13,146 nucleotides of DNA, taken from positions 1 through 13,146 of the forward strand of contig CABUVH010000040.1 in assembly GCA_902494935.1 (NCBI GenBank). The letters run 5' to 3'. Shown here one piece after another: positions 5,742-11,618 of this stretch. Each line of letters begins with the position of its first letter. Position 1 is the first letter of the stretch. Made by a program: the position numbers and the translations under genes. Origin of the DNA: an uncultured Collinsella sp. Lineage in GTDB: Bacteria; Actinomycetota; Coriobacteriia; Coriobacteriales; Coriobacteriaceae. The notes under the pieces are model-generated. The model was not told the origin of the DNA. It ran no database searches and saw nothing but the letters and a program-made list of their open reading frames with translations.

Positions 5742-6602
5742 ATGGCGCAGCACATGGCTCAGCAAAATGCCGAGGGCTCGCGCGATCTGTCCACGCTGGT
5801 AGACGCGTCGACCGAGCTGCAGCATCTGGTGCAGACCATCTGGCGTCTGCGTCAGCCCGATGGCTGCCCGTGGGACCGTGAGCAGACGCACCGCAGCATT
5901 GGCAAGAACATGATCGAGGAGGCCTACGAGGCGCTCGACTGCATCGAGGCGGACGACGCGGTTCACCTACGCGAGGAGCTGGGCGACGTGCTCATGCAGG
6001 TAGTGCTGCATGCGCAGATTGCGGCCGACGCCGGCGAGTTTACACTGGCCGACGTGGCGCGCGATATCGACGCCAAGCTCATTCGTCGCCACCCGCACGT
6101 GTTTGGCGATGCGGATGCCGACAGCTCCGACGAGGTGCTCAAGATTTGGGACGAGGTCAAGCTTGCCGAGAAAGCCGCCAAGGACAAGGCCGTGGCGGCG
6201 GGTGAGGCCACGCCCGAGGGCCTGCTCGACGGCGTGCCCACGCATCTGCCGGCGCTGATGCAGGCTCAGAAGGTCTCGCGCAAGGCAGCTGCCGTGGGCT
6301 TTGAGTGGGAGACGGTCCAGGATGTGTGGGACGAGGTCGCCGAGGAGCGTGCCGAGTTTGAGGCCGAGGCCCCTGGCTCGCCCGAGCGCGAAATGGAGTT
6401 TGGCGACCTGCTCTTTGCCTTGGTCAACGTCGCGCGCAAGGAGGGCATTGACGCCGAGAGCGCCCTTCGTGCCAGCACGGCAAAGTTCCGCCGCCGCTGG
6501 GCCGCGATGGAGCAGATGGCGGCCGATGCCCACGTAGATCTTGCCGAGCTTTCGACCCACGGCCTCAACGACCTGTGGGATGCCGCAAAGGCGGAGGAGT
6601 AA
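5742..6602 (+). CDS. mazG: MazG nucleoside triphosphate pyrophosphohydrolase
   Basis: MazG hydrolyses NTPs and dNTPs to monophosphates and pyrophosphate, which in other bacteria limits aberrant nucleotides and (p)ppGpp signalling. The 286-aa protein has both MazG domains of the long form. Domain 1 (about 25-125) has CPWDREQTH, EEAYE (59-63) and EELGD (78-82), the EExxE...ExxD metal site. A linker carries GLLDGVPTHLPALMQAQKVSRKAAAVGF. Domain 2 follows with EVAEERAEFE and EFGDLLFALVN. It is slightly longer than E. coli MazG (263 aa). The start at 5742 follows GGAGGAGGA; the frame is open further upstream inside yfcE but that part is shadow. A terminator-like hairpin follows. Confidence 0.93.
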   Translation: MAQHMAQQNAEGSRDLSTLVDASTELQHLVQTIWRLRQPDGCPWDREQTHRSIGKNMIEEAYEALDCIEADDAVHLREELGDVLMQVVLHAQIAADAGEFTLADVARDIDAKLIRRHPHVFGDADADSSDEVLKIWDEVKLAEKAAKDKAVAAGEATPEGLLDGVPTHLPALMQAQKVSRKAAAVGFEWETVQDVWDEVAEERAEFEAEAPGSPEREMEFGDLLFALVNVARKEGIDAESALRASTAKFRRRWAAMEQMAADAHVDLAELSTHGLNDLWDAAKAEE

Positions 6603-6606
6603 GACT

Positions 6607-6652
6607 GCGGGAACGACGGGCTGACATGCCTCATCGTTCCCGCTAAATTTTT
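6607..6652 (+). terminator. Rho-independent terminator-like hairpin after mazG
   Basis: GCGGGAACGA (6607-6616) pairs perfectly with TCGTTCCCGC (6634-6643), followed by TAAATTTTT. The loop is 17 nt, long for a terminator. The arms and part of the loop (GCTGAC ... CCTC) recur at 8095-8132 downstream of eno, so it may be a repeat copy that also terminates transcription. Confidence 0.65.
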
Positions 6653-6673
6653 CGAAAATCAAGTGTATCCCTC

Positions 6674-6718
6674 GGCTAACTTAGGGCATAATGCAAAAAG
6701 TGCGACATGGCTAACTTA
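6674..6718. promoter_or_regulatory. Direct repeat GGCTAACTTA x2 in the eno upstream region
   Basis: GGCTAACTTA occurs at 6674-6683 and again at 6709-6718, exactly 35 bp apart. Between them is CATAAT (6688-6693), a possible -10 element without a convincing -35. A short GCACC-GAC-GGTGC hairpin (6726-6738) lies further down the leader. The arrangement suggests a regulator site flanking the eno promoter, but no regulator can be named and chance is not excluded. Confidence 0.35.
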
Positions 6719-6791
6719 CGGAGGCGCACCGACGGTGCACGGTCAGCCGGTCGCTTTCATCCACTACGTTTCCAAGTGAGAGGGAGACAAC

Positions 6792-8081
6792 ATGAGCGAT
6801 ATTTTGGATGTCTACGGTCGCGAGGTGCTCGACAGTCGCGGCAACCCCACCGTCGAGGTCGAGGTCGTGCTCGAGGACGGCAGCTTCGGCCGCGCGATGG
6901 TGCCTTCGGGCGCTTCGACCGGCGCCTTTGAGGCATGTGAGCTGCGCGACGGCGACAAGGGCCGCTATCTGGGCAAGGGTGTCTCGCAGGCCGTCGAGCA
7001 CGTCAACAACGAGTGTGCCGATGCCGTCGTGGGCCTCGACGCCTTCGATCAGCGCGCCGTCGATGCCGCGCTAATCGCCGCGGACGGTACGCCCAACAAG
7101 ACCAAGCTCGGCGCCAACGCCATTCTGGGCGTGTCGCTGGCCGTTGCCCGCGCCGCAGCCGAGTCGGCGGGCCTGTCGCTGTACCAGTACCTGGGCGGCG
7201 TCAACGCTCACCTGCTGCCCACGCCCATGATGAACATCCTCAACGGTGGCGCGCATGCCGACAACAACGTCGACTTCCAGGAGTTCATGATCATGCCGGT
7301 GGGCGCCCCGAGCTTTGCCGAGGGCCTGCGCTGGTGCGCCGAGGTCTACCATACCCTCAAGGGCGTGCTGCACGAGGCCGGCCTGGGCGGCGGCGTGGGC
7401 GACGAGGGCGGTTTCGCGCCCAACCTCAAGACCAACGCCGAACCATTCGAGTACATCACCAAGGCCGTCGAGAAGGCCGGCTTTAAGCCCGGTGTCGACT
7501 TCATGTACGCAATGGATCCGGCGTCCACCGAGTTCTACAACGCCGAGACCGGTATGTACGAGCTCAAGGGCGAGGGCGTTGAGTACACGAGCGCCCAGAT
7601 GGTCGATTACTGGGAGAAGCTCGTTGACACCTATCCCATCATCTCCATCGAGGACGGCATGGCCGAGGAGGATTGGGACGGCTGGGTTGAGCTCACCCGT
7701 CGCATTGGCAACAAGGTGCAGCTGGTGGGCGACGACCTGTTTGTCACCAACACCGAGCGCCTCAAGAAGGGCATCGAGCTGGGCGCCGCCAACGCGATCC
7801 TGGTCAAGGTCAACCAGATCGGCACGCTCACCGAGTCGCTCGAGGCCATCGAGACCGCCAAGGAGGCCGGCTACGCCTGCATCGTGAGTCACCGCTCCGG
7901 CGAGACCGAGGATTCCACGATCGCCGACCTGGTCGTGGGCGTCAATGCCGGCCAGATCAAGTCGGGCGCCCCGTGCCGTAGCGATCGCATCGCCAAGTAC
8001 AACCAGCTCATCCGCATCGAGGACGAGCTCGAGGGCAGCGCACGCTACGCCGGAAAGGCCGCGTTCTACAACATTCGCTAG
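6792..8081 (+). CDS. eno: Enolase (2-phosphoglycerate dehydratase)
   Basis: Enolase interconverts 2-phosphoglycerate and phosphoenolpyruvate in glycolysis. The full-length 429-residue protein has all family landmarks: MVPSGASTGAFEA, the GVGDEGGFAPN segment with Glu205, magnesium ligands Asp242, Glu287 and Asp314, catalytic Lys339 (LVKVNQIGT), and SHRSGETEDSTIADL followed by SGAPCRSDRIAKYNQL. AGGGAG (6781-6786) lies 5 nt before the ATG. It appears to be transcribed alone, with a 189-nt upstream region containing a terminator and a candidate promoter, and a strong terminator after it. Third codon positions are strongly C/G-biased, as expected for a highly expressed gene in this genome. Confidence 0.99.
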   Translation: MSDILDVYGREVLDSRGNPTVEVEVVLEDGSFGRAMVPSGASTGAFEACELRDGDKGRYLGKGVSQAVEHVNNECADAVVGLDAFDQRAVDAALIAADGTPNKTKLGANAILGVSLAVARAAAESAGLSLYQYLGGVNAHLLPTPMMNILNGGAHADNNVDFQEFMIMPVGAPSFAEGLRWCAEVYHTLKGVLHEAGLGGGVGDEGGFAPNLKTNAEPFEYITKAVEKAGFKPGVDFMYAMDPASTEFYNAETGMYELKGEGVEYTSAQMVDYWEKLVDTYPIISIEDGMAEEDWDGWVELTRRIGNKVQLVGDDLFVTNTERLKKGIELGAANAILVKVNQIGTLTESLEAIETAKEAGYACIVSHRSGETEDSTIADLVVGVNAGQIKSGAPCRSDRIAKYNQLIRIEDELEGSARYAGKAAFYNIR

Positions 8082-8094
8082 GCAGGCGGCGTGT

Positions 8095-8132
8095 GCGGGG
8101 ACGGAGCTGACTCGGATTCGCCTCGTTCCCGC
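8095..8132. repeat. Stem-loop repeat downstream of eno, related to the hairpin after mazG
   Basis: GCGGGGACG (8095-8103) pairs with CGTTCCCGC (8124-8132) with one G-T wobble. Compared with 6607-6643 it shares both arms, an internal GCTGAC and the CCTC before the right arm, with a similar total length (38 against 37 nt). No T-run follows. The two copies bracket eno. Confidence 0.6.
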
Positions 8133-8154
8133 CGGGCACTGTTGAGCACCATTG

Positions 8155-8186
8155 GGCGCTGGGCCATATGGCTCAGCGCCTTTTTT
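8155..8186 (+). terminator. Rho-independent terminator downstream of eno
   Basis: The 26-nt segment 8155-8180 is self-complementary except for one G-T wobble (GGCGCTG...CAGCGCC with a central GCCATATGGC) and is followed by six T. This is a classical strong terminator separating eno from the division gene. Confidence 0.9.
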
Positions 8187-8277
8187 ATGTCGAGCAAGGG
8201 CCGCCGAAGGCGGTGCGCGCACTCGTGCTATAACTAAAAGACTTAGCGCAAACAAACCTCAACCGCACAAGGCGCAC

Positions 8278-9048
8278 ATGGATCAGATTTACGACAACAG
8301 GTACTATTCCGCCGGTTCGCGTGAGCCGTCACCTCGCCGTGCGCGCACGGTGCAGCTCGGCGGGTCCGATTACGCCGGTGCCGACCGCTCCATGCAGCGA
8401 CCGACAAGCGCCTCACACTCCCGTGCTCAAATGAACACGCCGACGGACCGTCCGCCACGTTCGGTGAGCCCGGCGCATTCGGAGCATGCTCAGCGTTCCT
8501 CAGCTCAAACGCATGAAAAGCCGCGCCGTCCCTCGAACCGTCTTTCGGGCTCGGACTTCATGCATTACGCCAACGACAACGCGGTGGTCAAGGCAATTTA
8601 CGACTTTACCCACGGTCCCCAGCGAGGGCTGTTTATCGGTATTGTCGTCGCCCTGATGCTCGTGAGCCTGTACTTTCCCGTGCGCGACCTTTACGTTGCC
8701 AAACGCTCGAGCGATATCTTAGCCAAGCAGGTCGAGATTCGCCAGCAATACAATGATGAGCTGCAAAAAAGCGTCGACAAGTTGCTCTCGGAGGAGGGTA
8801 TCAAGGACGCGGCGTCCGAGGACCTGGGTCTGGTGATGCCCGGTGAGAAGAAGATTGAAGTGCAGGGCCTGGACGACGATTCTGATGCCTCGTCGAGCCA
8901 GAAGTCGTCGAACGCCAAGAAGGCCAGCGAAGTTGCCAAGGAAATCGAAGAAGTCGGCAAGGACGTGCCGTGGTACATTCAGGCGCTCGACATGCTGTTT
9001 GGGTTTAACGGCGTCGAGGGCCAGACGGTCGTGTCCAACGGCAAATAG
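8278..9048 (+). CDS. FtsB/DivIC-family septum formation initiator protein
   Basis: This 256-aa predicted bitopic membrane protein belongs to the divisome FtsB/DivIC family. Residues 1-115 are polar, rich in Ser, Pro, Arg and Gln, and probably disordered in the cytoplasm. A single transmembrane helix spans about 117-135 (GLFIGIVVALMLVSLYFPV). Residues about 141-172 form a coiled coil, followed by EEGIKDAASEDLGLVMPGE, the short conserved segment typical of FtsB/DivIC. A Ser/Asp/Lys-rich tail ends with PWYIQALDMLFG. The position between eno and ppx is the actinobacterial one. I chose ATG 8278 (AAGG at 8268-8271); an upstream TTG at 8152 lies inside the terminator. The start of ppx is 20 nt after the stop. 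Confidence 0.88.
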   Translation: MDQIYDNRYYSAGSREPSPRRARTVQLGGSDYAGADRSMQRPTSASHSRAQMNTPTDRPPRSVSPAHSEHAQRSSAQTHEKPRRPSNRLSGSDFMHYANDNAVVKAIYDFTHGPQRGLFIGIVVALMLVSLYFPVRDLYVAKRSSDILAKQVEIRQQYNDELQKSVDKLLSEEGIKDAASEDLGLVMPGEKKIEVQGLDDDSDASSSQKSSNAKKASEVAKEIEEVGKDVPWYIQALDMLFGFNGVEGQTVVSNGK

Positions 9049-9068
9049 CGCCCGGAGGGGAGCCGGCA

Positions 9069-10070
9069 ATGGCAGATTGCAAACGATATAAGGTGGCGGC
9101 GATCGATCTGGGAACGGTGTCGTCGCGACTGGTATTAGCGCAGGTCGAGGGCGGGGCGATCGTGGAATCGTCCAAGCATACCGAGATTACCGATCTGGGT
9201 GAGGGCGTGGACGCGACGGGCCGCTTTTGCGAGGCGGCCGTTGAGCGCGTGCTCGCTGCGTGCCGCATGTTTGTGGACGAGGCTCGTGCCTTTGGGGCCG
9301 CGTGCATCTGCACCACCTGCACGAGCGCCGCGCGTGATGCGTCCAACGCAGCACTGCTGCTGGACGGCCTGCGCGATCTGGGGCTTGAGCCACAGGTGAT
9401 TCCGGGCGAGGTCGAGGCACGCCTGACGTTTTTTGGCGTGGCGCACGACTTTGCCGGCGAGCGCATCATTGTTGCCGATTCGGGCGGCGGATCCACGGAG
9501 CTCGCGACGGGCGTCTATGCGCCGGAGCGTGGCGTCTTTGCGCTAGAAGGGACGCGCTCGCTGGACATTGGCTGCCGCCGCGTGACGGAGCGGTTTTTCT
9601 CGACGCTGCCACCCGCACGCGGCGAGCTTGCTGCCGCTGCCGCGTGGGCAGGCGAGCAGTTCGCCGCCTATTTTGAAGGCCTGCCCAGCGACTTTGAGCG
9701 CGCCGAGCGTCTGGTCGCGGTGGGTGGCACGGTGACTACGCTGGTGGCTCTGGTCCACGAGCTGGAACCGTACGATTCGAGCTTTGTTCACCTACGCGAG
9801 CTGTCGCTGGAGCAGGTCTCGGCCGCTATCGAGCGCATGTCTGTGTTGGACGCGGAAGGCATCGCCGCGCTGCCGGGTGTACAGCCCAAACGCGCGGGCG
9901 TGATCTTGGCTGGCGCCGTGGTGATCCGCGAACTCATGCGTGCCGGCGGCTACAAGACGCTCACCGTAAGCGAGAACAGCCTACTTGCTGGCATGGCCGC
10001 CACCATCAACGAGGTTCTCGACGGCGCGACTCCCACCATCGCCTGGACCCCGAGCCTGAGTGCTCTTTAA
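9069..10070 (+). CDS. Ppx/GppA-family exopolyphosphatase / pppGpp phosphohydrolase
   Basis: The family releases phosphate from polyphosphate or converts pppGpp to ppGpp and has the ASKHA actin-like fold. The 333-aa protein contains the phosphate-1 loop AAIDLGTVSSRL (Asp13), TSAARDASN (84-92), the catalytic-glutamate segment GEVEARLTFFG (probably Glu115), the phosphate-2 loop VADSGGGSTEL (Asp136-Glu143), DIGCRRVTERF and VAVGGTVTTLVAL. Length fits the short two-domain form without the HD domain, as in many actinobacteria. In the phosphate-1 loop Val replaces the Asn common at that position, the rest being conserved. GGAGGGGAG precedes the ATG and the gene follows the FtsB-like gene by 20 nt. 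Ppx and GppA activity cannot be distinguished by sequence. Confidence 0.92.
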   Translation: MADCKRYKVAAIDLGTVSSRLVLAQVEGGAIVESSKHTEITDLGEGVDATGRFCEAAVERVLAACRMFVDEARAFGAACICTTCTSAARDASNAALLLDGLRDLGLEPQVIPGEVEARLTFFGVAHDFAGERIIVADSGGGSTELATGVYAPERGVFALEGTRSLDIGCRRVTERFFSTLPPARGELAAAAAWAGEQFAAYFEGLPSDFERAERLVAVGGTVTTLVALVHELEPYDSSFVHLRELSLEQVSAAIERMSVLDAEGIAALPGVQPKRAGVILAGAVVIRELMRAGGYKTLTVSENSLLAGMAATINEVLDGATPTIAWTPSLSAL

Positions 10071-10078
10071 CCGTCTTC

Positions 10079-10155
10079 CTCTGAGTTGCGGTGAAATAGT
10101 TCCTAAATAAGCTGGTAAACGGTATAAACAGGATCTATTCCACCGCAACTTAGAG
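10079..10155. repeat. 77-nt inverted repeat immediately after ppx
   Basis: AGTTGCGGTGAAATAG (10084-10099) and CTATTCCACCGCAACT (10135-10150) pair with one mismatch. Pairing extends outward (CTCT with AGAG) and inward (CCT with AGG), giving arms of about 26 nt with four mismatches around a 25-nt AT-rich loop. No T-run follows, although the hairpin could still stop ppx transcription. Its size and terminal symmetry resemble a MITE or REP-type element. Confidence 0.7.
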
Positions 10156-10168
10156 CCCTGCCGGCGTG

Positions 10169-10237
10169 TAAAAGAAACGAGCCCGCATCCCCGGGGGACA
10201 CGAGCTCGTAAACAATACGTGGTAGGGGCGGTGGGAC
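10169..10237 (-). pseudogene. Remnant: tRNA-Leu 3' end plus terminator (partial duplication)
   Basis: TGGTAGGGGCGGTGGGAC at 10220-10237 is identical over 18 nt to the (complemented) CCA end and acceptor/T-stem of the intact tRNA-Leu at 10417-10434. The adjoining 10169-10219 resembles 10366-10416: a CGAGC/GCTCG hairpin with CCCC/GGGG inside, followed on the - strand by TTTCTTTTA. The homology stops at the T-arm, so this is a 3' fragment whose tRNA body is gone or was never copied. Confidence 0.75.
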
Positions 10238-10359
10238 GTCTGCGTATTTGCTGCGCAAATACGCACCGGCTTCGGCCGCCTGTCGGCGCCCTCGCCGGCT
10301 CGCTACGGACGCTGCGCGTCCGCTTAACGCTCGCCCCCTCGCGGGTTCGAGTCCCACCG
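10229..10359. other. Multi-hairpin unit closed by a 9-bp stem (candidate structured element)
   Basis: CGGTGGGAC (10229-10237) is exactly complementary to GTCCCACCG (10351-10359). Between them lie four perfect hairpins: 11 bp with a TGC loop (10241-10265), 4 bp with a TTCG tetraloop (10267-10278), 5 bp with a CCCT loop (10284-10297), and 7 bp with a TGC loop (10306-10322). The closing strands derive from tRNA-like T-arm sequence. It could be a structured RNA, a mobile palindromic insertion in a duplicated tRNA, or an assembly of repeats. I recognise no known RNA family. Confidence 0.45.
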
Positions 10360-10365
10360 GCATCT

Positions 10366-10404
10366 AAAAGAAGCGAGCCCACATCCCTGGGGAACACGGG
10401 CTCG
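10366..10404 (-). terminator. Terminator of tRNA-Leu (- strand)
   Basis: CGAGCCC (10374-10380) and GGGCTCG (10398-10404) form a perfect 7-bp stem with further CCC/GGG pairing inside. On the - strand it is followed by CTTCTTTT. It lies 12 nt past the tRNA CCA end. Confidence 0.75.
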
Positions 10405-10416
10405 CAAGCAATCACA

Positions 10417-10501
10417 TGGTAGGGGCGGTGGGACTCGAACCCACAATCCTTGCGGCGAGAGATTTTAAGTCTCCTGCGTATGCCAATTCCGCCACGCCCC
10501 C
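10417..10501 (-). tRNA. tRNA-Leu (anticodon UAA)
   Basis: This 85-nt class II tRNA is read on the - strand. The acceptor GGGGGCG pairs with CGCCCCT (first pair G-U), followed by discriminator A and an encoded CCA. The anticodon loop CTTAAAA carries TAA, reading UUA leucine codons. A long variable arm (about GCCGCAAGG) identifies it as Leu class rather than a standard tRNA. The T arm is GTGGG-TTCGAGT-CCCAC. Its 5' end is 31 nt after the stop of the upstream - strand gene, so it may be co-transcribed with it, and its terminator follows at 10366-10404. Confidence 0.95.
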
Positions 10502-10532
10502 GTGAGACTAGAAGTCTAGCACAAGCCGTCCG

Positions 10533-11156
10533 TTACGCGTTGACGGCCATCGAGTGTTGGCCCGACTTCTCCAGGAACTCCTGGAACTTGGCCTCGTCGC
10601 CCTTGTTTTGGTACTGCAGGGCCAGCAGGTATTCCAGGCGGCAGCGCTTGACCGGGTCGTCGCCAACATCCTCGAGCATGCGCTCCAGCTCGGGAATGTC
10701 GTTGTGGCGCTTGAGGATCATCGTGTCGTACATCAGCTGGCATTCGTGTGCGACTGCCTCGGCCTGACCGCCCTCAAAGCCTTTGATCTCGTGCAGCAAC
10801 TCCTTGGCCTTTTTGCGGTCCTCCTGGCCAACGTAGTAGTTAAAGGCCTTAATGACCAGATCGACGCGCTGCATCTTGGGGAGGTTGAGCCCCAGCAGCA
10901 GGTCGAACATCTCGCTGGCGTGCTCGTGGTCCTCGCGCAGCAGATAGGAGTTCAGGCGCAGGTAGTCGCGGTTGTAGCGCGGGTACAGCATGCTGGTGAG
11001 TTTGCCGTCGAGCAAACGATCGAACTCGTCCCACTGCTTGGCGGCCATGAGCTGCTGCAAGCGTTTAAACGTGGTGCGTTTTTTGACGCTAAAGAACACC
11101 GACACGGCGATGCAGATGATAACGACGGCGGTCCAGAGTGTGCGGGAATCGGGCAT
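10533..11156 (-). CDS. Membrane-anchored TPR-like protein of unknown function
   Basis: I do not recognise a named family for this 207-aa protein. Residues about 8-23 (WTAVVIICIAVSVFFS) form one N-terminal membrane segment, followed by KKR, so the bulk is probably cytoplasmic. The rest is all-helical with repeat-like helix pairs: LQQLMAAKQWDEFDRLLDG, YLLREDHEHASEMFDLL, FNYYVGQEDRKKAKELLHEI and YLLALQYQNKGDEAKFQEFLEKSG. This pattern suggests TPR or Sel1-type protein-interaction repeats. AAGGA lies about 7 nt before the ATG, and a perfect TATAAT is about 55 nt upstream. tRNA-Leu follows 31 nt after its stop. The coding call is firm; function is unknown. Confidence 0.8.
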   Translation of the reverse strand: MPDSRTLWTAVVIICIAVSVFFSVKKRTTFKRLQQLMAAKQWDEFDRLLDGKLTSMLYPRYNRDYLRLNSYLLREDHEHASEMFDLLLGLNLPKMQRVDLVIKAFNYYVGQEDRKKAKELLHEIKGFEGGQAEAVAHECQLMYDTMILKRHNDIPELERMLEDVGDDPVKRCRLEYLLALQYQNKGDEAKFQEFLEKSGQHSMAVNA

Positions 11157-11211
11157 ATTAGGGTCCTTAGTCGCTCATAAAGCGAGCGGTATGACAACAC
11201 GTACTAGATGT

Positions 11212-11243
11212 ATTATACGCAGCGCGCAAGCAAACTGGCATAA
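11212..11243 (-). promoter_or_regulatory. Candidate sigma-70 promoter for the TPR-like gene
   Basis: On the - strand, 11217-11212 reads TATAAT, a perfect -10. About 18 nt upstream is ATGCCA, a partial match to TTGACA. It lies in the divergent gap, about 55 nt before the - strand start codon. The -35 is weak, so confidence is limited. Confidence 0.4.
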
Positions 11244-11319
11244 AAGCTCATCGAGGCCGAGTGCCATCGCTCGCTGCGGTACACTTACCTAAAGTAAACC
11301 ATGAAGGGAGACATTACCT

Positions 11320-11607
11320 ATGAAGAAGATCGTTTTGGCTTGCGGTGCTGGCGCTGCTACTTCCACGCTCGTTGCCCAGAAGGTCGCCACCATGCTCGAC
11401 GCCAACGGTTATGCCGGCAAGTATGAGATTGTGCAGTGCGCCATCTCCGAGGCCAAGGATTACTGCGACGAGGGCGCTGACCTGCTGATCGCCACCACCG
11501 TTGCCCCCGAGGGCCTCACCTGCCCGTACGTGAGCGGCGTGCCCTTCATGACCGGCATGAACCGCGTTGCTGCCGAGAAGGCCGTCCTCGACGTCATGGC
11601 TCAGTAG
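11320..11607 (+). CDS. PTS sugar transporter IIB component, galactitol (GatB) type, orphan
   Basis: The 95-aa protein is a cytosolic phosphocarrier. It starts MKKIVLACGAGAATSTLVA with the phospho-accepting Cys8 in the P-loop-like CGAGAATST, as in GatB-type IIB proteins. The remainder (IVQCAISEAKDYCDEGADLLIATTVAPE) fits the Rossmann-like fold. IIB normally passes phosphate from IIA to sugar bound by IIC, but no IIA or IIC gene is adjacent. GAAGGGAG lies about 9 nt before the ATG and fixes the start. The VOC gene follows after 11 nt, then a strong terminator, so the two form a bicistron. It may serve a transporter elsewhere or have a sensory role. Confidence 0.9.
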   Translation: MKKIVLACGAGAATSTLVAQKVATMLDANGYAGKYEIVQCAISEAKDYCDEGADLLIATTVAPEGLTCPYVSGVPFMTGMNRVAAEKAVLDVMAQ

Positions 11608-11618
11608 GCGCTGACTGT

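Larger units (their letters stand above)
10071..10416. other. Gene-free, palindrome-packed region between ppx and tRNA-Leu
   Basis: No credible reading frame exists in these 346 nt. From left to right they contain a 77-nt inverted repeat (10079-10155), a degenerate copy of a tRNA terminator plus tRNA 3' end (10169-10237), four consecutive perfect hairpins (10241-10322), a + strand T-arm-like sequence (10343-10361), and the - strand terminator of tRNA-Leu (10366-10404). These parts are described in their own entries. Confidence 0.8.

Noticed and set aside
7071..8255. 394-codon open frame antisense to enolase
   Set aside because: It is fully explained by codon bias of the highly conserved eno gene on the other strand and runs through the eno terminator.
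8152..8277. Longer FtsB-like start at TTG 8152
   Set aside because: It begins inside the eno terminator hairpin, so ATG 8278 is the sensible start.
10220..10361. A complete tRNA on the + strand between the duplicated tRNA ends
   Set aside because: Only a T-arm-like 3' part is present; no acceptor 5' strand, D arm or anticodon arm can be assembled.
10079..10404. CRISPR array
   Set aside because: The repeats are inverted, differ in size and are not separated by regular spacers; no cas gene is nearby.
11301..11330. Upstream ATG at 11301 as start of the IIB gene or a leader peptide
   Set aside because: It is out of frame with the IIB gene and overlaps the ribosome binding site of the real start; no attenuator hairpin or codon run is seen.
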